In this document: one piece after another, positions 42,467 through 54,437 of the stretch
Numbering within the stretch: the first letter of the stretch is position 1
How the letters are laid out: the number at the start of each line of letters is the position of its first letter
Assembly (NCBI GenBank): GCA_030248225.1
Contig: JASANE010000546.1
Location: 36,411 to 100,410 of the forward strand
Source: Trileptium ribeirensis
Lineage: Eukaryota; Nematoda; Enoplea; Enoplida; Thoracostomopsidae
Direction: 5' to 3'
Length of the DNA stretch: 64,000 bases
The notes under the pieces: model-generated
What the model saw: the letters and a program-made list of their open reading frames with translations, nothing else
Databases searched by the model: none
What the model was told of the DNA's origin: nothing
Program-made: the position numbers and the translations under genes

Positions 42467-44615
42467 CAGCAGCTTCAAAATGTGGATCACAATTAGGTAT
42501 AGGATTACACCAGCAACCCCAGTAAAGCTAATACTTTGCTAACCTTACTTAGTTATTCTATGTATATGTATGTACATTAGATGTTTTATGGCACCATGTA
42601 GAGTGTAGCCATCATTTGATTACAGTAGCATATTCGTGCATGATTTTAGTCAGTCGTACATTATATTTTTTTGTAGTTATAGCAGTCGTAGAATAAGCAA
42701 TATAATTAGAACTAATGTGATTATTGTTTCTGTAAACGATTAGTCTAGTTTTGTTTTTAGTCTGCTGTTTTTTATAATCTATCGCTACCCGTTTACGCTA
42801 ACACTTTCGCTTCACATTTGTTCGTTTATGTATGTCTCACAACTGTTCTGGGGCTCTATAATTGCATTTGGAGGTTTAAAAATAGGATTTAGTACCGTTC
42901 CAGTGTCTCAGAGTTATCTATGTAGTGTTTCGATGCCGTGCTTTGCTTTATCGTTCCCGCTTGTGGAGTACCTACGTATTTTTTCTTTTTAAATAGGGTT
43001 TAATGTACAGGCTGTCGTCTTTCGAACGGGCTAGCACTGGTCATTTACGACGTGTTCTCTACTGGGGATTTATCATTAAGTTACGGTACCTAACGCGGTT
43101 GATGCATTCGGGGTTTTTGGGTCAAATTTTATAGCCGATGCGACTCCCTAAGTCGCAGAGCAGCGGACACATTTAAAATACTACTGTTGTTGAAGTACTT
43201 AGTGTTTAGCTGTTGCATTAAGTGCGATAAAAAATTGAGGCAGAAATACACGCTCCAGTATACATAACACCATTATAATATAATAGTGGGGCGTTTCCTT
43301 ATTATATCGGTGTATTTTCAAACTAATCCCAAACTACGCTAAATCAAATTGTATTTATTGGTAGACAAATAATTCTCTGAGAAACTCATTTGAAAAAATG
43401 TCGAGGGAGGGGTAATTGAAAGTGTAGCGGGGGAGAGGGGTTGCCGCGACAGCTCCCTGTAAAAAACTCGGAATTATCAGACAATGCGTTGGTTCATATG
43501 CGCAATAAATTATTTTTCTATTTAAGACGTTAATATTTAATAATTAGTAGACATTAAAATTGAACAACCCAGTAAACAGAAACTTTTGATTGCCTAATTT
43601 GAGGTACTGTGAGCAAACCTATCATATTGTGCCCGAATTCCTGTCATGTAGATAAGGGTTCATTTTTACAACTTCATGAAACAGCAACTTCCGGATTTAT
43701 CTTTACGCTGCAATTTGTGGACCATCACATACATAGTTTGAAACGTAGCTTTGATTTGTTCGCTATCGTCGTGTCCGTTCGTAATACCGTGTTTTAGATA
43801 TATATTATTTTTATATTTTAAACTGGTTTCTCTGGGAGTATTGACCTGAAGCTCCACAGATGCGGGCTTGGGTGACTAAAAGCAGTGGCGTACCGATGGT
43901 ATGTGGCGTCCCGGAGCAACCAAATTTTATGCGTCCCCTACTCTATAAGCTTACGCCTCGTACTAAAATAAATTATTTTGCGCTCAAAAATTTTGTTTTC
44001 TGCCATTCGGAATTTTTTGTGCAGCATTTAAAATACCGCTGTGAAAGGAAGAGTTCCTGAGGCGTAAAAAACTATTTTACATTTTAAGATTTTGTATTTT
44101 ATTTCTTGCTTGCGAAGTAGTTGGGCGCCCTTTGGTCCATGCCCTCGCCCTCGCTGCGCCCCTGATTAAAAGTATCGATGGCACACGCTTTACCCGGGCG
44201 ATTTTCAGCTTAACTTTTTTTAGGAGTGGGTTCGTGTCGATCGCAAAATTTGGCTATTTCCTTTAAATTTAATTTCCTTTAAAACATTATATAACGTATT
44301 ATTATTTAGTCACTACGCCTGTACCTCTGCAGGTAAGCACAATGTCCTGGTCATTTGAAAGCCCACAAGTTTCACGGCTTTCCAGTGAAACTGATTTTCT
44401 CAGCTTGGCTTTGAAAAATACCTTGGCGCTCCTTTCAGGGGCAAAATATACACGGGGCAGTCATGCCGAAGCAGAAGTTCAAAGCTTATGCGACTTGCAA
44501 AGTTCGGCCTTTGTGGCTTACGTTACGTTACCTCTCGAGAGATTAGCATTTACGTTTTGGTGGCTGCGGTAGGAGCGGTAATGGTCATGAAGTGTTAGAA
44601 ATGTTTGGGTTGCAG

Positions 44616-44811
44616 GGAGGTTGAAGTTGTGACGAGCGAAGGAGTAGAGTTTGATAAAAATGGTGCTGCGTCGGGCAGAAACGGAGAAACCGTAAAGGTA
44701 CTGCTGCAAAAGCCTGACGAATACGACATTAGCAGCAACAACACTGCCGCTAATGGTAGCTATCATGGTTCTCCGCGCAGTGGCGATGACCAAAAACGAC
44801 CAATTGTTTGA
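44616..44811 (+). CDS. NCAM-like terminal coding exon (cytoplasmic tail)
   Basis: It begins after GGTTGCAG with phase 2, exactly what the preceding exon needs. It encodes a hydrophilic tail (REVEVVTSEGVEFDKNG ... KPDEYDISSNN ... GSPRSGDDQKRPIV) and ends at TGA 44809-44811. It lies in the left arm of the inverted duplication; the right arm has a frameshifted copy. A GTAACG just after the stop could be a donor used by an alternative form. Confidence 0.75.
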
Positions 44812-45382
44812 CGTCAGGTAACGAAGAACGCTAAGTTGAAAGCTATTCATGTAAATTGAAGCTTGTTCTCTGAACGTTGACACTGTGAAAAAACATTGTT
44901 CACAAGGGTATGGAATTTCCGAATATTGTATTTTGTGCTGAACGTACTGATTTTCCGAAGAAATGTTTCTTTTTAAGAAACGGTATTATAAGAAAGAAAC
45001 GATATTTTTGTTGCAATGTATATCGTTATCGTGGTTTCTATAATTGCCTAAAGACGTCCATTTTGATTCTTAAAAAGCATTGACCTGTATAATTGTCACA
45101 GTATATTGCAAGTTAGTTTTGACTTAATTTTGGGTCATATGCTAAACCTGAAGCCGGTTATACTATGATCTATGATTCTATAGTTCTGTTCTCTAATACT
45201 TGTGAGTGTGACCTACATAATCTCGACTTCGGCATATAAATTTATCGTTTATCAATTCACATATATAGAATAAACGACATAGGAAGGACTTCAATCGCGG
45301 TTTTTTAGTATCATGCTAATCCCATAATGATTTTATGTGTTATAAGTTCCTTGGAATAGAAACGAAACCAAACGTAAAAATT

Positions 45383-45462
45383 CAGGTGCCGGTGAGACTT
45401 GAACATACGCCTTCTGGGCTGGTTTGAAGGGACAGCGCGCTTGGCCACTCAGCTGCGTTTTA
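45383..45462 (-). repeat. tRNA-like sequence (SINE head or tRNA pseudogene), left arm
   Basis: On the minus strand GAGTGGCCAAGCGCG resembles an A box and TGTTCAAGTCTC a B box, at tRNA-like spacing with a Leu/Ser-type longer middle. The acceptor stem does not pair well. It is probably derived from a tRNA rather than functional. The right-arm copy is at 61725-61804. Confidence 0.5.
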
Positions 45463-48400
45463 ACAGACGTGTCTTGCATTACATTGTGGAGTCATTCGAA
45501 ATGTAGGGGAGTTTTCTAAAGAGATTTTAAGGCTTGCTAACGCTGCAGATATTCTAGTCTTAATAATTTAGATGATCAAACCCTGACCTCAAAATAGTAG
45601 TCGAAATCAAAAAAGTAAGTATATTATCGCAATTCGATAACAGCTCCCACTTCAAAATAAACAACTGTCGCAACAACTGGCTAAAATTTTATTTTAATCT
45701 ATGTTCGTCGCGTTTGGTTGATGTTTTTTGAATAAATTGAATTTTTTTCATGACGTCTCTGCTTCATTTCTCCGCTTTCGCAGCATCGCAAATGATTCTC
45801 AATTTGTAAAACCACACCATCGCTGTTTACTTATATTTTTACCATTAGAAAAAACAATTACAGTCAAATTATGATCAAAATTTAAGGTTATCTTTTAAAG
45901 TTATTGAACGTGTGAGCGCAGCTTAAATTGTATTAATAATTAGGGCGCCGATGCCTAAAAATAGGGGGGATGAGCATAGTGTTTCTTTAGTTCTTCTCCC
46001 CGGATCTTGATTTCTAAGGGGATGCAACCCCCTCACCCCAGCCCCCCCCCGGAGTCGCCGCACATGTTAATAGTCCATCGGTGTAGATAGATTGTGGTTT
46101 GCGCTGTTTTATATTTAGTAAGCCAGCCAGTTTGCTAACAAATCCGTTTCAATTATTTTTATGTAGTGTAAATGTACATGGTGGTCATAGGATTGTATCT
46201 ATCCGCTTGATTACGTTAGGTAACGTCCTGCTGTTTTAGTTGTAGTTCCAGTTTTATTCGGTCATTATCATCAATTATTTTTATGTGCAATGTAATTTAT
46301 TCTACACTGTGAACCTTATGAATTAGACTGCTGGTACTGATTAATTAAACTATTGTTATCTAACTTTACTTATTTTATTGCCGTAATTTTACTAGGGGTC
46401 AGTGATCCAAGGTCAGACCTGATCGCTAACAAGGATGGAGGCCGTGACTCGGGTTAAGCCCATGCTTTTTTTGGGAGAAATAGCCAAAAGTTGGGCAAAA
46501 TTTTTTTAACTAAAATTGAGGGAATTTGGTAGTAATTATTATATGGCAACATTTCAGCAAATTTTGGCCAATAATTGCGGTGGTCAAAAACGAAAATCTT
46601 AAAAGTCACAAAAGGAAATGGGGAGGCGTTGTTTTTGGGTTCATTTAAGGCCTATCAGGGATCCATTCCCCCCCTTTCAAAAGCACAACATTGTTTCGAG
46701 ATGTCCCACTAGATTAGCTAATTCTACATATATTATTTAGCTCTAATCGTGCTGGAGCAAAATTTTGGTCGACATTTTTCTTTTGTCTTGTTTTTGTGTA
46801 TTTACAATTTCGGGGACTTTATTTCGTTGCTTTCGGGGCCTTATATTTATGATATTATAATCATAGCTTTCAATAATTTTTGATATTAAGATTATATAAT
46901 TGATTGTTTTAAGAAAGAACGGCAGTTGCAGTCGGATTTGTCAGCTGTAATCATTTTATGTACTTCCATCTCATTTCACCAGTTTTGTCCGAAATCATTG
47001 AGACAATCTTTTTACTACAAACGGTGACAGTACAGACGGACGTTCAAACATTTGGGCGTCAGAAAAGTAATTAACAATAATTGGAAGCGACAATCAAAAT
47101 TGTCAACGTTTTATGCGCAAACCAATAGAAATAGTCGTGAAGACTGATGTTTTTGCAGTGGTAGAACCCCATTTCGACGCTTCTCCATGCCCCCTTAGCA
47201 AGTAGGCCCCTCATTTTCTACGCTAGTGCCAAGAAGTCACTAATATGTAGTGAAGTTGGCTTCTAATCTGCTGCCATAGCTGTTTTTGTCAATCGGTGCC
47301 TTTAACGGGTGCTCAGAAGCTCAAATTGGAACCTGAATTAGGTAATGAATCTAGGTTAACCCAGCTTGCCCGTTTCCAGCCAGCAGCGAATTACGATTTG
47401 TAGATTAGATAATTTTCAGCAATATTTGATATTACTACAAATGTTGTATATACCATCTCGACCATATGGAAATTAATTGACAAAGACACAATTGGCAGTA
47501 GTAGTCTGTTGTAGGATTCTAAGCGGGAACCGTTGGGAAATATCACAACTAAATAATTCTGGACTAAGGAGTTATGCTTGTTTCATTGGCTAGCGTTATT
47601 GCTCTGTGCCTTATAACCTGCTTATTAGAGATGGATAAAAGGCTTGTGGGAATCAAAGAGCTAATCATCGTAGCAGAGTAAACACAGACGTAAAATATTT
47701 TGTTTTTATCTTATAAAAGTAGCACAAACAATAGTGCTGCATATGGTTTAGTTTGTCAAATAATTTTGACTAGGAAATGAAAAAATTATCGCAAATTTCA
47801 CCATGCATATATGTAAAAGTGTTGAAACCGGAACTTCGATTCCGGCAAAAATTAGTCGGATTCGGAACTGGAGTTTCGGTTACTCCCTGCCATACAGGTG
47901 TTTTAGTTATGTTAGAGTTGGAAATAGGGCGCATCAACCGGGGCAGTTTAGAATATTACTCGAGTAATGCGTGCGACTAGTTGAAGTTCATTAATGGCTA
48001 CATAAACCTAACGAAGAGTAATATTAAGTTCAAAACTGTTTAAGCCGCGGACGTCGTTCATGGGACAATTTTTTTACTTACTGGACGTTGACATACCATC
48101 GTCGCCTTATTTCTATGACCTTTTTACAGCGGCGATGTAACAAACAACAGCAGTTGCGGAGTAAATAATCTGAGGCTCAGCATAGCGAGCTCAGCGGATT
48201 TCAGACATTTGATTGTATCAGAGCCAATATCAATTCAGGCTGGAAACAAAAAATCTAGTTAAACGTTTTCAAAGATTTGCATCATCGCACTATAGCTATT
48301 TCTAAAACTCCTGAGAGTATTATGTAACAGGTCGGTGATGTATTCGAAATATGTTTTTTGCAAATTTCGTGTTGTTTGCTACACTAATCCAGTTCTGCTT

Positions 48401-48760
48401 GTAATCATGATCAGTTTAGTGTGGAAATCAGCTACTACATTCCAAAAACGATACTGTGATATATGCAGTATTTGTCTTAGCTCAGGCTACCAGGGTTTGT
48501 AGTGCTTATTTAGTTTACTAGTAACACGTGTGGTGGAGCGGGGCGTGGCAGAATTTCCTGTCTTGCTTCTAAATCTGGTTGCACTAGTTATAAATGTTGC
48601 TAATCAGAAACAAGCTGTTATTATCATCGCCAATAACTCGAACAATAAAATACAAATTGTCTGTCCGTTAGGAAATTCTTAATCTATGAAATCTGTATAG
48701 ATTTTCCATTTTTATTCTTATATTTTCAACACCAAAAACATAATCCCAACTACTGGAATT
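45463..48760. other. Non-coding part of left arm
   Basis: No gene is recognised. It contains the GGGGGGATGAGC word near 45965 followed by a C-rich run, a decayed hAT MITE end near 47810-47900 (CGGTTACTCCCTG), and otherwise AT-rich sequence. Confidence 0.5.
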
Positions 48761-50958
48761 TTAACCCGTTTTTTCCCAGTGTCCGATTTTTCGGACACCA
48801 TGAATTATCATACGTAGAGTGGCATTCAGACAGAATTGTGCCACGGCATATTACATGATTGTAGCTTTGGTGTTTATCTATATATGTTGTTGAATTTTTT
48901 AGTTGAATTTTTAAAAATAGTCAATATAGTGGACGTCATTCAAGACTGAGTAGAGGTGAATGGATGCCAGAAAAATGTAAGTTCTTGTAACTTTGTCATA
49001 TGTGTCACTGTGTATTTTAGTCTGTTAATTGTATTTCCTAAATAGTCTATATTGCGCGTGCACCAATAACTTGCATAAACGGACCATTGATTCAATGCGA
49101 GCATAATAAATGTTGCCGTCCGATTTTTCGGACACTGAGCACAAAACGACAATTTGCGCAACTACTGTTTTGTAAAAAGTAGGGATAGAGTTTTCGGCTG
49201 ATATAATTTAGTTACTAACTGAATATTTGGGTTGTTGTAAGATACATGTATGATATATAGATTTATATAACTTATAGAATTTTGAATTAATTCGGTAACT
49301 TAGTACCGTTAATTCCTGATTTTTTTATGATCTTGAAAGTTTATCTTGTATTCAAAAATTTTCAGATTTTTCAAATTTTGTGCATAAGTTGTTAAACAAT
49401 CAATTTAATTTTGAATTTTTCAAATATATATAATTAATTTTTTATTCAAATCTGCTGGCCAGCCGAGAAGCGCTCGATATATTCGAGAGTCTAACAACAA
49501 AATTGAAAGGGATAGTTTCGACTCTGCAACTATTGCTATCAAACCACCTAACAACAGTACCGAAAGCAGAGATTGATACTCCAGACAGAAGACCAAAGGG
49601 CGTGCACCAACAAGAATCTCAAGTGGGGCTCAACTCAGAAGCACAAGCGGTGATAACGATGGCTGCGAAAAGTGATATAACGTGCTACGGACTCGAAAAT
49701 GAAGCAAGTGAGGGCAATGATACTCTAGACTGTTTAATAAGGTGCCATCTGCCAAAAAACAGCAACGGTCAATTGAAAAGACCGAAGCCAAGGTGGCAGA
49801 TTCGGGGCTAATACCCTGAAAAACGACAAATGGAAGAAGTGATTTACAAATTTCTGTAGATCAACCGAAAGCTACACCGGAATTTCCTCAACAGGTGGAA
49901 ATCAGTGAAACTTTTTGAAATGTTTTTCGACGACGAATATGATCGTTTTGCTTCAAAACAATGACTTGCGTGAATATCGACTACAACAATGGGATACTGG
50001 ACCTAAAGATTCAACAAGGCGTTTCGGTCGAGCGCACATGAATAACAACGAGGTCGGCGCGTGATATCAACTGTCAACGACAGTGTTCAACCATTTCTTC
50101 ACCCAACGCTAAGACTGGTCAGTGAACACAAGAAAGCTGAATTCACATTATAGCAAGCCAAACCTCATTGCCAAGTACAATACATTTATGGGCAGTGTGG
50201 ATAAAATGGATAGAAACATCAACAATTATCAAGTCAGTATTCAATCTCAGAATAGGGTGGTGGGCGTGCTTTGCCCTTGCGTTGGACACTACAGTGCACA
50301 ATATCATAGCAACTTAGTAGTATGGTGAGTGATGATTCTGCAAAGTTTAGGGCTGTTTCACCTTCATTAGGATCCATGATCAATTCTTATTTGAGGAAGC
50401 ATATGGAAAAGGTCCTGACTCTGGAGGTAGACCGCAAAGCTAGAAAATCAGCCAGCAAAACATGTAAATATAGCTAACTATAGACCGGATAAATACACCT
50501 GGATGATTGACAATGCAACTGAAATTCAATATGCCAAATGTCATGGAAAGACTCGCGAGAAAAATGTGAAAAATGCGCCATCACACCCCATGTGAACTGC
50601 TTTAAATCGTTTCATATGAACAATTAATGTTAGAACTAAAGAAAGATTCTGGCGATATTATCAAAATTATGTCTAGTTGCTATTAAATTTAAGCTCAAGT
50701 CATTTAAGCTGAACAATTGTTTTGATGCAAAGCAAAGGAAATAATCTTAAAATACAATTTGTATGATTTGAACGAGATTGCCCTCATCATGCCCAATATT
50801 CCGATTTTGGCGGACGGCGTTGTAACACACAAAAAAGTGGAACTTTAGAAAAGAAATCTATTTAATATGGGGCGACGTTGACGCAAAATATCTTTTAAAA
50901 ATCACAACGAATATTCAAAAATTCAAATTTTAGAAAAACTAGGGCAAAAACGATTTAA
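48761..50958. mobile_element. piggyBac-type element, internally deleted, left arm
   Basis: TTAA target sites at both ends (48761-48764 and 50955-50958) border inverted ends CCCGTTTTTTCCCAGTG and (degenerate) GGGCAAAAACG. Subterminal GTCCGATTTTTCGGACAC palindromes occur near 48780 and 49120, with a decayed partner near 50800. The transposase remains at 49480-50630 are broken by several frameshifts. Confidence 0.88.
49480..50630 (+). pseudogene. piggyBac transposase remnant, left arm
   Basis: Fragments in different frames keep KPNLIAKYNTFMGSVDKMDRN (third catalytic Asp region, near 50155-50220) and near 50520-50620 the C-terminal Cys/His region. The central part with the first catalytic residues is missing, as in the right-arm copy. 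It is more decayed than that copy. Confidence 0.8.
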
Positions 50959-51389
50959 TCATAGAATGTTACTTACCTGAAAAACATAGAGGCCAGAGAT
51001 TATCTTCGTTCACGCTTGATGGAAGGAATACGTAGGTTTTTTATAAAAATGATGGGGTTTATAGAAAACTAAGGGTTGTCGTAAAAATGCCCTCCAGACT
51101 GTAGAAAGATTGTACACTGGATGAATTCTTCGTGCAAATTTGCAGTACCAATGCGGAGAGCAGCGAAATATGCACTAAGTTGCAAGTATAGCGTTGCTAG
51201 TTGCTAACGGCAAAAATCGCAAAACTTTTTGTCCGTCTGTGGAATTCATAACTCATCACCAGATGGATGGATGGATCACCGCAAATTTCTTTATTTGATC
51301 AGAAATTCAATCTACTTGTGCCCTTTCATTAGACGCTAAACCCGTCGACCACTTCGTCTGAGTCAAAGGTCACATTTTTAAATTAGGCC

Positions 51390-51800
51390 TTCCGGGTATC
51401 TATCTTCGCGACCTGTATCTCGACATAGATGCTTCGAAATCATCTTCCAAAATCAGCTCAACAGCTAAAACTTTGATGAGCATCACTTTCTGTTCAGGGG
51501 ATTCTCCGGGCCGCTATGGTCCAAATAAATCAGTATCTGGCCCATTTTCACATAACACCGTTTTATGCTTTCTGACACGTTATTGCAGGGTATCAGCTTC
51601 ACGCTATTCATATATAGCTTTTCGAGCTTAATACAACTTTATTGCTGTTGGAGAGCTATGGATGGTGTATGATGCGCGTTTATGGGGATATGTTAAATGT
51701 TTTAGGGCCTGCCGAACTATTCTCACAGAATACAATTTTGCTTTTGTGACATGTTATTGCTGGAAGCGAGCTGGGGCTGACTTTTTATAGGTGGCATCGT
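51390..51800. repeat. Repeat cluster in left arm (short version)
   Basis: Units contain GACA(T/C)GTTATTGC and AATACAACTTT words at intervals of about 200 bp. The corresponding part of the right arm (54438-55800) is about 1 kb longer, so the arms differ in copy number. Confidence 0.5.
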
Positions 51801-52384
51801 GTGGGGAAAAGTGTTATTTTTTTCTTCGTTCAGCGTTTAAAATTGCTAGTTTTTGGCAATATAATAGATTCATACATAAAATTTATTTAATTAAACAGTT
51901 GTTACGATAACTTTTCGCTTAATATAACTTAATCAGTCAAATAATAGCGGTCTTGTGTCATATTTTATTGCTATTGACACTAGACTGGTTATGACAATTT
52001 CATTTCTTCGAAGGGGCCAGACATGTATAAAACCCCCCCGATGATTAATCATAAAACATAGTTTATAATCGTTTTTCATAAGGTCCAAGATTATAGTCAG
52101 GCTATAAATAAAACTGTGAAAAACTAATGAATCATGGTTGTTATCAACAAGTAAAATAATACATAAATTTATTGTCTCCAATTTCTGAATCGTTCGCAAA
52201 ACATCAAATGCTTTGCGGAACGATATCCGCAAAAACATTGAAGAAATTGAAGATCATAAGTTTTGCTTTTATTTTTAAGCGTGACGGCGCAACTGCCAAC
52301 AAGCATTCCTGTAAGTAGTATTATTTTGTTCCTTGATAACAATAGGTTTATAGATACATGTGTTTTGTTTTTATTGTATTTTAG

Positions 52385-52620
52385 TGACGGAGATGATCAT
52401 CAATTGTAACCACAAAAAGCCGACTATGAACCACAGCATTCGCAAAGCAAGCAAGGCTTACTTGACAATGATATCGAAGGCGGAAATAGTACAGTTCACG
52501 ATTTTCAGAAGGGACATCAATTATTATTATGAGACTGTAACGACAATAATAATTGCTATTACTTTTATTGTGTTTTGCGCGTTGTTATTTTTTATAACTT
52601 TATGCATACAAATGATGTAA
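52385..52620 (+). other. Candidate exon with transmembrane-type ORF, left arm copy
   Basis: After the acceptor-like TTATTGTATTTTAG, one frame stays open for about 77 codons and ends in a hydrophobic segment (TTIIIAITFIVFCALLFFI). The same frame is open in the right arm. A second, hydrophilic frame (SDGDDHQL...) is closed here by TAA but open in the right arm. A possible small upstream exon ends at CATTCCT before GTAAGT near 52310. No homology is recognised; this may be chance. Confidence 0.3.
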
Positions 52621-53604
52621 AACGCATCAGCTGCAAATGATCGTCACGAACGCAATGGAATGAAATCCAATAAGAAGTCACATACATTACTTACCAATGT
52701 AAAATGAATGCATAAACATAACAATGTAGCCAAGCGAATGCTTGATAAACGCAGCAATTAAAAACATTTGTATGAAAAACGTAGCAATTAAATCATTTGC
52801 TTGAAAAACGTAACACCAAAAACATTGATTGAAAAACATAGCAATTAAAACCTTTGCTTGAACAACATAGCAATTAAAACATTTCTTTGAAAAACGCTAA
52901 AAAATATTTTGCTTGAAAAAACGCAACAATTAACAACATTTGTTTGAAAAACGCAGCAATTAACAACATTTGGTTGAAAAACGCAGCAGTTAAAAACATT
53001 TTCTTGAAAAACACAGCAATTAAAAACATTTTCTGGAAAAACGCAGCAATTAAAACATTTTCTTGAAAAACACAGCAATTAAAAACATTTTCTTGAAAAA
53101 CGCAGCAATTAAAAACATTTTCTTGAAAAACACAACAATTAAGAACATTTGCTTGAAAAAACATTTTTTAATGTTGATTATTCTACGTCAATACTTTATC
53201 GCAATACCAATTTGCCATTTTGCTTCTGTAACGATCGAACTGTTGAACAACGTTTGACAAACGTCCTATATAAAAATATCTGCGGCAGGAACGTCGCAAG
53301 ACGGATGGGCGCCGCCTCCCCACTTTTACTGAAGATTGAAAAAATAAACATTCATCGTGTCTTGGCTCATAAAATCAACATTCAAGCAACGATTAATGAA
53401 TTTGTATTAGTAAATAAAAACACACCTGAATGTTTGGATATTTATAGTCACAACTTGCGGAACCGTTATCGTTTTTATATAACATTTCTAACCACTCTTT
53501 AAGGACATACAACGTACTTTGTTTCGGGCAAAATATTAAATGCTTTTTCCACGTCTTGCGACCGCTCAGCTATACCAGCGCAACTACAAAAGGAATAATG
53601 ATTT
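52607..53604. other. Spacer (loop) of the inverted duplication
   Basis: About 1 kb not shared between arms in inverted form. It contains the minisatellite below and 53166-53600, with no recognised gene; a 117-codon open frame at 53149-53502 starts inside the minisatellite and has no family resemblance. Confidence 0.7.
52740..53165. repeat. Minisatellite of ~29-bp units at the centre of the palindrome
   Basis: About 14 units of the form CTTGAAAAACGCAGCAATTAA followed by AAACATTT, with small variations. They are contiguous without spacers, so this is not a CRISPR array. Both strands are open over long stretches because of the repeat, not because of coding. Confidence 0.92.
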
Positions 53605-53824
53605 CATAAAGTTATAAAAAATAACAACGCGCAAAACACAATAAAAGTAATAGCAATTATTATTGTCGTTACAGTCTCATAATAATAATTGATGTCCCTT
53701 CTGAAAATCGTGAACTGTACTATTTCCGCCTTCGATATCATTGTCAAGTAAGCCTTGCTTGCTTTGCGAATGCTGTGGTTCATAGTCGGCTTTTTGTTGG
53801 TACAATTGATGATCATCTCCGTCA
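53604..53824 (-). other. Candidate exon with transmembrane-type ORF, right arm copy
   Basis: Minus-strand partner of 52385-52620. After TTGTATTTTAG at 53825 both the hydrophobic-ending frame and a hydrophilic frame (SDGDDHQLYQQKADYEPQ, ending at TGA near 53677) are open. The hydrophilic frame has the phase that the right-arm tail exon would need if spliced at its GTAACG. This is suggestive only. Confidence 0.3.
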
Positions 53825-54437
53825 CTAAAATACAATAAAAACAAAACACATGTATCTATAAACCTATTGTTATCAAGGAACAAAATAATACTCTACAGGA
53901 ATGCTTGTTGGCAGTTGCGCCGTCACGCTTAAAAATAAAAGCAAAACTTATGATCTTCAATTTCTTCAATGTTTTTGCGAATCGTTCGCAAAGCATTTGA
54001 TGTTTTGCGAACGATTCAGAAATTGGAGACAATAAATTTATGTATTATTTTACTTGTTGATAACAACCATGATTCATTAGTTTTTCACAGTTTTATTTAT
54101 AGCCTGACTATAATATTGGACCTTGCACCAAAACGATTATAAACTATGTTTGACGATCAACCATCGGGGGGTTTTATACATGTCTGGCACCCTTTCGAAG
54201 AAATGAAATTGTCATAACCAGTCTGAAAGCGTCAATAGCAATAAAATATGACACAAGACCGCTATTATTTGACTGATTAAGTTATATTAAGCGAAAAGTT
54301 ATCGTAACAACTGTTTAATTAAATAAATTTTATGTATGAATCTATTATATTGCCAAAAACTAGCAATTTTAAACGCTGAACGAAGAAAAAATAACACTTT
54401 TCCCCACACGATGCCACCTATAAAAAGTCAGCCCCAC

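Larger units (their letters stand above)
36498..44615 (+). other. Last large intron of the NCAM-like gene (8.1 kb)
   Basis: It has matching phase 2 at both ends. It holds the three MITEs listed at 39.97, 41.2 and 42.2 kb, the diverged repeat at 41.66-42.16 kb, and from 43.2 kb the left arm of the inverted duplication. The rest is AT-rich, with no gene seen. Confidence 0.7.
23168..44811 (+). other. NCAM/Fasciclin II-type cell-adhesion gene, 3' half (8 exons seen)
   Basis: Eight exons with AG/GT borders and mutually consistent phases give, in order: the last Ig domain, two fibronectin III domains, a transmembrane segment and a cytoplasmic tail. The tail start, with the phrases CGLLMCI and CGK right after the membrane segment, closely resembles vertebrate NCAM. 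Such proteins mediate homophilic adhesion between neurons. Exons for a signal peptide and earlier Ig domains are not seen and may lie upstream of the window, in which case the Maverick-like element would sit in an intron. Introns are 1-8 kb and filled with repeats. Confidence 0.88.
43203..52606 (+). repeat. Left arm of a giant inverted duplication
   Basis: It matches the reverse complement of 53605-64000 throughout. Examples: the AATATAATAGTGGGGCG region near 43280 with its complement near 63910; the NCAM tail exon at 44616 with 62570; the piggyBac element at 48761 with 58358; and TAACTTTATG at 52597-52606 with CATAAAGTTA at 53605. Stretches compared by eye differ at a few positions per hundred, with indels. 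The outer limit on the right lies beyond the window, so the arms may be longer. Confidence 0.93.

Noticed and set aside
44342..44572. Open frame just upstream of the NCAM tail exon
   Set aside because: No domain, no splice signals that fit the phases, and the exon that follows fits directly to the transmembrane exon.
52740..53165. CRISPR-like regular repeats
   Set aside because: The units are contiguous and vary; there are no unique spacers, and the context is an animal genome. It is a minisatellite.
53149..53502. 117-codon frame in the palindrome spacer
   Set aside because: It begins inside the minisatellite and shows no recognisable domain; not conserved in either arm.
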